Translations under genes and position numbers: made by a program
The notes under the pieces: generated by a model
The model's input: only the letters and a program-made list of their open reading frames with translations
The model's database searches: none
What the model was told of the DNA's origin: nothing
Origin: Acidobacteriota bacterium
GTDB taxonomy: Bacteria; Acidobacteriota; Vicinamibacteria; Fen-336
Assembly: GCA_011526565.1 (NCBI GenBank)
Contig: WYBL01000127.1
Span: forward strand, 1-47,344
Reading direction: 5' to 3'
Length of the DNA: 47,344 bases
Shown: in pieces, positions 34,001 through 42,486 of the stretch
Numbering within the stretch: position 1 is the stretch's first letter
Layout: every line of letters starts with the position of its first letter

Positions 34001-35280
34001 GCGTCGTAGCCGCGGGCGCGGCGCACGTGAACGGCCACCTCCTCGTCGCCGCTCATGTGGATGACGCGGTCGAAGACCTCCTTGAGCACGGCCTGGTCGG
34101 CGTAGAACAGCTCGCGCTTGGGGAAACGGTTGAACAGCGCGCGGATCTCGCGCCAGGTGTAGGAGTTGGGCGCCGCGCCCGAACTCTCGAGCAGCCAGTC
34201 GTGCTTGCCCTTCAGCAGCGGGATGTCCGCCGACTTCTCGGTGAAGGCCCCCATCGCCAGCCGGCCGAGCAGCAGGGTGGCGCCGGCCAGGGTGCCGTCG
34301 GCGTTCCACTGGCGGATCACGACGTCGTCGATCGGCTCCAGGTGGTAGATGGCCTGGGCGTGGTTGCAGTAGTCGACCTCGACGACCCGCTCGTCGTCGG
34401 CCGCCGGCACCAGGTGCGGCTCGAGTTCCTCGAGCAGGCCCGGGAAGACGACCGGCAGCAGGTCGGAGTCGGTGAACACGCCGGCGGCGCTCTCGTGCAC
34501 CAGGTCGGGCGAGCCGTCGGGCCCGATCCTGTAGTGCGCCGAGCCGAGCAGGATGTAGTTGTCGTCCATCAGCCAGCGCAGGAACTCCTGCGCGGCCGGC
34601 ACCATCGCGTCGCCGCGGCGGCCCTTGAGGCGGGGCGCCAGGTCGAGCACGCCCTTCTTCATCTGCTTGAAATCCTCGACGGCGAGGAACACGCACTTGA
34701 GCACGGAGTGGATCTCGTGCTCGATGCGCCGCAGCCGCTCCTTCGAGTCGATGCGTTCGATCCGGAAATGACACAACAGCTCGCGGCTGCCCTCCTCCTT
34801 CGGCCCTCCGATGGCCACGACCCGCTCCCACTGGCGGCGCACCGTCAGGATCGGATGGATCGCCGAGAACACGCGGATGCCGGACTTCCTGAAGTAGTTC
34901 TTGAGGCTCTCGAAGATGAACGGGGCGTCGATCGTGTGGGTCTCGACGATCGTCGTCTCGTGCGGCAGCACCTTGCCGTGGAGCGTGCGGTCCATCACGG
35001 AGTCGTCCGCGTCGCGGGCGACCACGTGGATGCCGGGCAGTCCCTTGTAGAGCTGGTGGGCCGGCGGCATTTCCTTGACGAAGAAGCGGAAGTGGTCCGC
35101 CACCCGCGACGCGATCACGCCGGGCGCCAGGCCCAGCATCATGCGGTCGGGGTACTCGGCCAGGAATGCGCGGCCGAAGGACACGAGCAGGTCGCGGTCC
35201 TCGGGAGCCGCCTCGCGGGAGAGGATCTCCTCGATCTCGGCGAGCCGGAGGGCGCGCTGCTGCGGATCGGTGGTGTGCAT
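31003..35280 (-). CDS. NAD-specific glutamate dehydrogenase, large (GDH-180-like) type
   Basis: A 1425-residue enzyme of the large NAD-GDH family, catalysing L-glutamate + NAD+ to 2-oxoglutarate + ammonia + NADH. The N-terminal half carries regulatory regions ([20 protein letters not shown], then [18 protein letters not shown]). The catalytic core near 805-850 reads [20 protein letters not shown] and later [10 protein letters not shown], followed by NAD-binding and C-terminal helical parts. Known relatives are about 1600 residues, so this one is somewhat short. ATG 35280 is chosen because the in-frame upstream stretch looks non-coding; the ribosome site (GAGG) is weak. Single gene, divergent from the FHA gene, ending at a good hairpin terminator. 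It links amino acid use to the TCA cycle and the pdh genes nearby. Confidence 0.95.
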   Translation of the reverse strand: [1425 protein letters not shown]

Positions 35281-35378
35281 GGGGGGTGCCTCGCAGGAAG
35301 GGGATATCAAGCCGGACGACGAGAGGATGGTAATCCTTTCGCACCAGCCGTTCCATGCACAGACGATGCCGGCAAAAG

Positions 35379-35387
35379 TGCTACACT
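35379..35387 (+). promoter_or_regulatory. Extended -10 promoter for the FHA gene
   Basis: TGCTACACT: TG-N plus TACACT (four of six matches), no -35. The RNA start would be near 35394, about 30 bases before GTG 35425, with AGGAGA and CAGGAG in the leader. Confidence 0.4.
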
Positions 35388-35424
35388 GACCGACCTTTAG
35401 GAGACAGGAGCCAACCCCGCCGCC

Positions 35425-36654
35425 GTGCGCTTCCACGTCCGCTACGCCTCGGGCACCGAGCACGACGTCGACCTGACCGGGACCATCGCGACCCTCGGAC
35501 GCGACCCCTCCTGCGACCTGGTCCTGAACGACCCCAAGTGCTCGCGCCGCCACGCGGTCCTCGAGGGCGAACCCGGCTCGCTGTCGATCCGCGACAGCGG
35601 CAGCGCCAACGGCGTCTTCGTCAACGGCAAGCGGGTCGACCGCACCCCGCTCGTCGGCGGCGACGTGATCCAGGTCGGCGAGGTGTTCCTGACCGTGCTC
35701 GAGGAGCCGACGGCCCGCACGGTCGTGATGGAGGCCGAGGACCTCGACCTGTCGCCGACGTCGTCACACCCGCCCGGCGCCCTCGACGACGCACCGGTGA
35801 CTCGCGACGCGGCCGCCGTCTCGGGCGAAGGACCGCGGCCGATCGTGCCGAAACTGCCCAGCAGTGCCGACCTCGCGAGGCCCCTGCCGCCGCCGCCGCC
35901 GATCCGCCCGGCCGGCGCGCCGCCCGAGTCGCCGCTCACCGTGCCGCCGCCGCCGGAGGTGTTGGCCGCCCCCCCGCGGCCGCGCCCAGCCGTGGCGCCG
36001 CCTCCCCGGCCACTGCCGCCCCCGGCTCCGCCCCGTTCCGCCGCCGCGCCCCCGGCGCCGCCTGGGCCGCCCCGTCCCGCGGCGCAGCCGCTGCGCCCTG
36101 AGCCGGCCGCGCGCGCCGTCCCTGCGCCGCAGCCGGCGGTCCTGCTGCCGCTGGCCCCCGGTAGCCCGGGGCGCTCGCTGGCCGTGACGGCCCTGGCCGG
36201 GGCCGCAGGGCTCAACGCGGTGCTCTCGCTCGCCCTGGCCTTCGTCGTTGCGATCTGGGCTCCGCGCGGCTTTCCGCTGCCGCCGGCGCTGGCGGCGGTG
36301 GGCGCGGGCCTGGTCGCGATCGTCTCGGGCGTGCTCGCCGCCGGCTTCGCGTTGCGCGCGCCGTGGGCCCGCGCAGTCGGCATCGTCGCCGCCGGCGCCG
36401 GCGTGCCGACCTGCGCCTTGACCCCGATCTCGATCGCCACCCTCGCCTACCTGCTGCGCGACGAGGCCCGCATCCACTTCCTGCCCGCGGCCGAGCGGGC
36501 GCGGGCCGAGCGCGAGCGCGGCGGGCGGCCCGACGACGGCATGGACCTGGCGTTCGCCGGCGCCATCGCCGGCGCGGCGGCACTCGGCCTGATGCTCGGC
36601 GCCGTGCTGCTGTGGTTCGCGTTCGGAACCGGCGCCCCGGCGCCCCGCCCCTGA
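35425..36654 (+). CDS. FHA domain protein with polyproline linker and C-terminal membrane helices
   Basis: A 409-residue protein. Residues 1-95 form an FHA phosphothreonine-binding domain with the key residues intact: LGR (24-26), SRRH (40-43) and SANG (60-63). Residues about 140-245 are extremely Pro/Ala-rich. About four transmembrane helices follow (ALAGAAGLNAVLSLALAFVV, AVGAGLVAIVSGVLAAGFAL and others), ending outside an acidic/basic linker. The FHA domain would face the cytoplasm and dock Ser/Thr-phosphorylated partners at the membrane. No kinase gene is nearby. The start is GTG 35425; it is divergent from the glutamate dehydrogenase. Confidence 0.85.
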   Translation: MRFHVRYASGTEHDVDLTGTIATLGRDPSCDLVLNDPKCSRRHAVLEGEPGSLSIRDSGSANGVFVNGKRVDRTPLVGGDVIQVGEVFLTVLEEPTARTVVMEAEDLDLSPTSSHPPGALDDAPVTRDAAAVSGEGPRPIVPKLPSSADLARPLPPPPPIRPAGAPPESPLTVPPPPEVLAAPPRPRPAVAPPPRPLPPPAPPRSAAAPPAPPGPPRPAAQPLRPEPAARAVPAPQPAVLLPLAPGSPGRSLAVTALAGAAGLNAVLSLALAFVVAIWAPRGFPLPPALAAVGAGLVAIVSGVLAAGFALRAPWARAVGIVAAGAGVPTCALTPISIATLAYLLRDEARIHFLPAAERARAERERGGRPDDGMDLAFAGAIAGAAALGLMLGAVLLWFAFGTGAPAPRP

Positions 36655-36658
36655 CGTT

Positions 36659-36687
36659 TTGACGGCGCGAGCGCGGGCGGCTATAAG
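36659..36687 (+). promoter_or_regulatory. Sigma70-type promoter of pdhABC
   Basis: TTGACG (36659-36664), 17-base spacer, TATAAG (36682-36687): five of six matches at both hexamers with ideal spacing, the best promoter in the window. The predicted start near 36694 gives a leader of about 75 bases with GC-rich pairing potential (GGGAC/GTCCC) before CAGGAGACAG and the pdhA ATG. Confidence 0.78.
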
Positions 36688-36768
36688 CAGGGTGTCCGCA
36701 CTTTTCATCGTCCTCACCGGCAACCCGGGGACGGACCCGGGCTGTCCCAGCCTGTCTTCAGGAGACAG

Positions 36769-37836
36769 ATGACCAGAGAAGAGGCGTTCCGGCTGTATCG
36801 CCAGATGCTGCTGATTCGGCGCTTCGAGGAGCGCTGTGCCCAGATCTACGTCGAGGGCAAGATCGGCGGCTTCCTGCACCTGTACATCGGCCAGGAGGCG
36901 GTGGGCGTCGGCGCCATGAGCCTGCTGCGCGACGACGACTACTTCATCACGTCCTACCGCGACCACGGCTACGCGATCGCCCGCGGCACCGATCCGCGGC
37001 CGCTGATGGCGGAGCTGTGCGGCAAGGCGACCGGCATCAGCCGCGGCAAGGGCGGCTCGATGCACTTCTACGACGTGCCGCGCGGCAACTTCGGCGGCGA
37101 CGGCATCGTCGGCGGCCACCTGCCGGTCGCGGCGGGCATGGGCTACGGCATCCGCCTGCGCGGCACCGACCAGGTCTGCCTGTGCTTCTTCGGGGACGGC
37201 GCGGTCAACGAGGGCGCGTTCCACGAGGCGCTCAACGTCAGCGCGCTGTGGGACCTGCCGGTCGTCTACATCATCGAGAACAACCGCTACGGCATGGGCA
37301 CCAGCCTCGACCGCGCCTCGTCGGTGAAGGACCTCTACCAGCGCGGCTCGGCCTACGGCATGCCGCGGCGCGAGGTCAACGGCATGGACCTGCTGGCGGT
37401 GCGCAGCGTGCTGGGCGAGGCGATCGACCGCGCCCGCAAGGAGAAGCGGCCGACCCTGATCGAGGCCGAGACCTACCGCTACCGCGGCCACTCGATGTCC
37501 GACCCCGGCAAGTACCGGACCAAGGAAGAGGTCGAGCAGATGATGCAGGTCGACCCGATCTTCCTGTGGGGCAAGCGGCTGATCGAGCAGGAGCGCTTCA
37601 CGACGGCGGAGCTCGAGGCCGTCGACAAGGAGGTCATCGCCGAGGTCGACGCCTGCGTGCGCTTCGCGGACGAGAGCCCCTGGCCGTCCCACGAATCGCT
37701 GTTCGAGGACGTCTACGTGCGCTCCCCCTACATCCACCTGAAGGCCGCGGACAAGGACCCCGCGTGGAAGGCGTCGATCCGCGAGGACAAGCACCCGGAC
37801 ACGTTCTGGCGCCACGCCGTGAAGGAGGGGAAGTAG
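36769..37836 (+). CDS. pdhA: Pyruvate dehydrogenase E1 component, alpha subunit
   Basis: A 355-residue thiamine-diphosphate enzyme subunit. The ThDP/Mg motif runs from GDGAVNEG (142-149) to ENN (170-172). The N-terminus (YRQMLLIRRFEERCAQIY, then GGFLHLYIGQEAVGVGA) and the phosphorylation-loop equivalent YRYRGHSMSDPGKYRT match pyruvate dehydrogenase E1 alpha rather than branched-chain or acetoin types. It decarboxylates pyruvate and passes the acetyl group to lipoyl-E2. AGGAGACAG precedes ATG 36769. First gene of pdhABC. Confidence 0.95.
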   Translation: MTREEAFRLYRQMLLIRRFEERCAQIYVEGKIGGFLHLYIGQEAVGVGAMSLLRDDDYFITSYRDHGYAIARGTDPRPLMAELCGKATGISRGKGGSMHFYDVPRGNFGGDGIVGGHLPVAAGMGYGIRLRGTDQVCLCFFGDGAVNEGAFHEALNVSALWDLPVVYIIENNRYGMGTSLDRASSVKDLYQRGSAYGMPRREVNGMDLLAVRSVLGEAIDRARKEKRPTLIEAETYRYRGHSMSDPGKYRTKEEVEQMMQVDPIFLWGKRLIEQERFTTAELEAVDKEVIAEVDACVRFADESPWPSHESLFEDVYVRSPYIHLKAADKDPAWKASIREDKHPDTFWRHAVKEGK

Positions 37837-37841
37837 ACGCC

Positions 37842-38827
<986 letters not shown>

Positions 38828-38831
<4 letters not shown>

Positions 38832-40153
38832 TCACCAAGGTCGTGCTCGCCAAGCTCTCCCCCACGATGGAGGAGGGCGTCATCGTCAAGTGGAACAAGC
38901 AGGAAGGCGACGCCGTCAGGCAGGGCGACGTGCTGGCCGAGATCGAGACCGACAAGGCCAACATGGAGATGGAGGCGATGGGCAGCGGCACGCTGCGCAA
39001 GGTCCTCGTCCCCGCCGGCGGCAAGGCCCCGGTCGGCGCCCTGATCGGCGTGATCGCGGATGCGGCCGACGACATCGGGCCGCTGCTGGCCTCCGCGGCG
39101 GCGCCCGCGGCCCCGGCGCCGGCTGCGTCTCCCACTGCCGCGCCGCCACCAGCCCCGCAGCCGCCCCCCGTCGCCGCTCCCGCAGCCGCCCCGGCGCCGG
39201 TGGCGGTGGCTCCCGCACCCGTGGCGCCGGTCGCTGCGCCGCCCGCGCCGGTCTCGGAGGGCGGTCGGGTCAAGGCCAGCCCGCTGGCCCGCGCGATGGC
39301 GGCCGAGCGCAACATCCCGCTGGCCTCGATCGCCGGCTCGGGCCCGGGCGGACGCGTGATCAAGCGCGACGTCGAAGGCTGGACCGGCTCGCCCGCGGCC
39401 ACCGCCTCGCCGGCAGCTCCGGCGGCGTCGATGCGTGTGGCTGCCGCCACGGCGCCGGCCGCGCCGACGGTCACCCCAGGTCAGGAACTTCCGCTGTCGC
39501 AGATGCGCAAGACCATCGCGCGGCGGCTTTCGGAGAGCAAGTTCTCCGCCCCCCACTTCTACGTCACGGTCGAGGTCGACATGGACCGCGCCGTCGCGAT
39601 GCGCGAGCAGGCGGTGGCGGCGGGCGCGAAGTTCTCCTACAACGACCTGGTGGTGAAGGCCTGCGCGAAGGCGCTGGCCCAGTTCCCCACCGTCAACGCC
39701 TCGTGGGGCGAAGACCGCATCGTGACCCACGGCGAGGTCCACGTCGGCGTGGCCGTGGCGATCCCCGACGGCCTGATCACGCCGGTCGTCCGCAACGCGG
39801 ATCGCAAGCCGCTGTCGCAGATCAGCGCGGAGATCAAGGACCTGGCCGGCCGGGCCAAGGACAAGAAGCTCAAGCCCGAGGAGTACATGGGCTCGACCTT
39901 CACGATCTCCAACCTCGGCATGTACGACGTCAGCGAGTTCACCGCGATCATCAACCCGCCCGACGCGGCGATCCTCGCGGTCGGCGCGGTGCGCAAGCAG
40001 CCCGTCGTCGGCGAGGGCGACCAGATCCGGGTCGGCCACCGGATGAAGGTCACGCTGAGCTCCGACCACCGCGTGATCGACGGCGCGCTGGCGGCCCAGT
40101 TCCTGGCCGAGGTGCGGCGCCTGCTGGAGACGCCGGTCCTGGCGCTGCTGTAG
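38828..40153 (+). CDS. pdhC: Dihydrolipoamide acetyltransferase (E2) of the pyruvate dehydrogenase complex
   Basis: A 441-residue E2 with one lipoyl domain (lipoylated K43 in ETDKANMEME), a long Ala/Pro swinging linker (about 88-145), a peripheral subunit-binding domain (about 152-188, VKASPLARAMAAERNI), a second Ala/Pro linker, and the catalytic CoA-acyltransferase domain with SDHRVIDGA (H414). It transfers acetyl from E1 to CoA. ATG 38828 overlaps the pdhB stop. No E3 (lipoamide dehydrogenase) follows in the window, so E3 must be encoded elsewhere. Its stop abuts the convergent YD-repeat gene with no intergenic base. Confidence 0.95.
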
Positions 40154-42001
40154 CTACTTCTTCGCCGATGCCGCGGGCGGGGCGAACTCCCGCCCGCGGA
40201 GGTCGAAGGCCCGCCAGGTGACGGTGCCGTCGGGGGCCACCACCCGCTGCGGATTGCCGAACGTGTCGTGGTGGGTGAAGCGGGTCCAGGTGCCGTCGCC
40301 CGCGTCGTGGCCGACGAGCTGGCCGTGGGCGTCGAACTGCGAGCGCACGGTCCGCCCGTCGGGCGTCGTCGTGGCCAGCCCGTCGCCGGTTCGCGGGTCG
40401 ATCTCGTGGTGCGTCCGGCCGCGCGCATCCACCTCCTCGAGCAGCACGCTGAAGGCCGGGTCCCACCTCCACGTGGTCACGGCGGCTGGCTGGCCCGGCC
40501 CGGCCCGCCGCTCCTCTCGGGTCCGGTTGCCGAGCGCGTCGTACTCCCAGCGCACCTCGGCTCCGTCGAACCCGATCTCCGCCGTCTGCAGGACGTCGTC
40601 CTCCGCCCAGATCTTGCGGAGCCGGGTCCCGTCGGGAGCCTGCTCCTCGAGCGTTCTCCCGTGGGAATCGAAGCGGTAGGTCGTGGCGCCGTCGCCGTCG
40701 GTCACCACGGTCTCTTCGGCGCCCGCGCGCACGCGGAAATCGAAGCGCGTCTCGGCGCCCTTGCGCTGGGCGTAAGACGCGATTGATATCTTCTCGAGGA
40801 CGCTGCGGAAGTCGCCGCCCAGCAGGGGCCGCTTCGGCGCGGTGGCCAGCGCCTTCTTCCGGAAGTGGTACTCGTGCTTCTGGCCGTTCCAGAGCACGGC
40901 CCGCGCCAGCCTCGCGCCGGTGGCGTACTCGAACGTCTCCACCCGCGGGCGCGGCTCCTCCTCGTCGCGAGCGGTCGCGCGCACCAGCCGGCCCCGGGCG
41001 TCGTACTCGTAGTCGACCGAGAGGCCGAGCCCGGGCACGCTGGCCCGCTCGAGGCGCGGCCCGCCTCCGGTACGGGTCCAGGTCAGCATCAGTGTCCGCG
41101 CGGTGAGCCAGGCACGCCCGCCGAGGTTCAGGTCCTCCCGCACCTCCACCAGCCGCCCGAGGTCGTCGTAGTGCAGGGACACCCGGTCGCCGTGCCGCTC
41201 GACGATCGACGCCAGCCGATGGCGCCACGAGCTGCCCGGCACCGGCCGGAACAGCGCGCGGTTGCCCGCCTTGTCCTGGAACACGTAGCCGTCCGCGGTG
41301 CGCTCCAGGCGAGTGTGACGGCCGAACTGCGGCTGGAACCCGGAGCCTCCCTCGAGGGCACGGAACACCTGGCTGGAGCCATCCCCGGTCGTCACCGCAA
41401 CCGACCGGCAGCCCGGAGGGGCCACCAGGCTCCAGTTCCAGTTCAGCCGCCAGCCGGGGCCGAGGGCGCTGCCGACTCCGGAGCCCGCACTCGAGAAGGT
41501 TCGCTCGACGGCGAGGCCGAGGTGCCGACCCGGGACGTCGAGGTCTCGCGAACGCAGCGTGAAGTGCCCGTCGAAAAGGTCCACCCCGTGAACGTAGGAG
41601 CGCCCCACGACCTCGAAGTTGCGGTTCGCGGGCTGGCGCTCACGCCATTCCCCCAGAGACTCGTTCGGCCTGCCGGTGTAGGTCGCCCCGACCTCGAGCC
41701 GCAACCGGTCTCCGAAGCCGGAGCCGACGATCCAGGCCTCGTGGCGGCCCGCGCCCAGCTCGACGGCCCCGCCTTCCGGCACGGGGCCCGAGGCCAGCGT
41801 CACGGATCGGGCGTAGGGAAAGGAGACGCGGGCCGGCCTGCACAGCGTGAACGCGATCCGGGCCTCGTACCCGCAGCGGTCGGAAATCGTGTCCAGCTCG
41901 ACGACGTCGAAGTCCTCTCCCCGCAGGCAGGGCTCCGCCGCCAGGAGCTGTGGGCCCGCGGCGAGACCGGCGAGGAGCACCGCCGCGACCGCGCTTCTCA
42001 C
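40154..42001 (-). CDS. Secreted YD/RHS-repeat protein without toxin tip
   Basis: A 615-residue protein with a signal peptide (VRSAVAAVLLAGLAAGPQLLAA). After a unique N-terminal region of about 150 residues, an RHS-type entry segment (LDVPGRHLGLAVERTFSS, then LGPGWRLNWNW) leads into YD-like repeats (YDDLGRLVEVRED, YEYDARGRLVRATA, YRFDSHGRTLEE, YDALGNRTREERR, FDAHGQLVGHDAG, HDTFGNPQRVV). It ends in AFDLRGREFAPPAASAKK: there is no RHS core autoprotease motif and no polymorphic C-terminal toxin, and no immunity gene follows. GTG 42001 overlaps the upstream stop (GTGA). Last gene of a four-gene overlapping operon. A binding or surface role is more likely than a toxin role. Confidence 0.85.
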   Translation of the reverse strand: MRSAVAAVLLAGLAAGPQLLAAEPCLRGEDFDVVELDTISDRCGYEARIAFTLCRPARVSFPYARSVTLASGPVPEGGAVELGAGRHEAWIVGSGFGDRLRLEVGATYTGRPNESLGEWRERQPANRNFEVVGRSYVHGVDLFDGHFTLRSRDLDVPGRHLGLAVERTFSSAGSGVGSALGPGWRLNWNWSLVAPPGCRSVAVTTGDGSSQVFRALEGGSGFQPQFGRHTRLERTADGYVFQDKAGNRALFRPVPGSSWRHRLASIVERHGDRVSLHYDDLGRLVEVREDLNLGGRAWLTARTLMLTWTRTGGGPRLERASVPGLGLSVDYEYDARGRLVRATARDEEEPRPRVETFEYATGARLARAVLWNGQKHEYHFRKKALATAPKRPLLGGDFRSVLEKISIASYAQRKGAETRFDFRVRAGAEETVVTDGDGATTYRFDSHGRTLEEQAPDGTRLRKIWAEDDVLQTAEIGFDGAEVRWEYDALGNRTREERRAGPGQPAAVTTWRWDPAFSVLLEEVDARGRTHHEIDPRTGDGLATTTPDGRTVRSQFDAHGQLVGHDAGDGTWTRFTHHDTFGNPQRVVAPDGTVTWRAFDLRGREFAPPAASAKK

Positions 42002-42486
42002 GCCGAGCGCTCCGGCAGCATGTCGAGCAGGTCCGGGTGGGCGCCGCGGAGGACCGCGCCTCGCGCGTCGACGCGATCGACTCCGTAGAGCCGCGACGCG
42101 ACCACTCCAGCGACGCTGCCGGCGACGGCCAGGTAGCCACCGAGCAGGCTGAGCGGCCCATGGCCGGCCGCGACACCGAACCCGACCAGGGTCAGCCCCG
42201 CGCCCACGCCGAGCAGGGCGATCAGGTTGCCGCGCCGGCGGCGGGACACATGGGCCGCACACACGGGAAGCTCGATCCGCACCGAGCGGCGCGCCAGCAG
42301 CGCGACCACCGCGTACACCAACAGGTTGAGCAGCAGCACGTAAATGGCCGGGTGGTGCCAGTAGATTCGCACCTGGCGCGCGGGGCCCGGCGCGGGCGCG
42401 CCGCAGCGGACGCAGCGCGGCGGCAGCGGGGCGCCCTGCGGCACCACCAGCAGCGGTCCCTCGCGCCAGGCCTGGGGGCTGCTCAT
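41998..42486 (-). CDS. Small membrane protein with split CxxC...CxxH zinc-like site
   Basis: A 162-residue protein with about four transmembrane segments (YVLLLNLLVYAVVALL, LIALLGVGAGLTLVGFGV, LLGGYLAVAGSVAGVVA). A CVRC pair (C25, C28) precedes the first helix pair and CAAH (C76, H79) follows RRSVRIELPV, so a metal site could form from cytoplasmic parts brought together across the membrane region (inference). ATG 42486 overlaps the TGA of the transglutaminase-like gene and its own TGA overlaps the GTG of the YD-repeat gene. I do not recognise the family. Confidence 0.75.
   Translation of the reverse strand: MSSPQAWREGPLLVVPQGAPLPPRCVRCGAPAPGPARQVRIYWHHPAIYVLLLNLLVYAVVALLARRSVRIELPVCAAHVSRRRRGNLIALLGVGAGLTLVGFGVAAGHGPLSLLGGYLAVAGSVAGVVASRLYGVDRVDARGAVLRGAHPDLLDMLPERSA

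Noticed and set aside
31075..35400. 1441-codon plus-strand frame opposite the glutamate dehydrogenase
   Set aside because: Composition (Val/Leu/Arg/Gln/His-rich, no domains) is that of an antisense shadow; the minus strand encodes a clear NAD-GDH.
40154..42001. RHS polymorphic toxin with immunity gene
   Set aside because: No core autoprotease motif, no variable C-terminal tip and no following small gene; the stop abuts pdhC.
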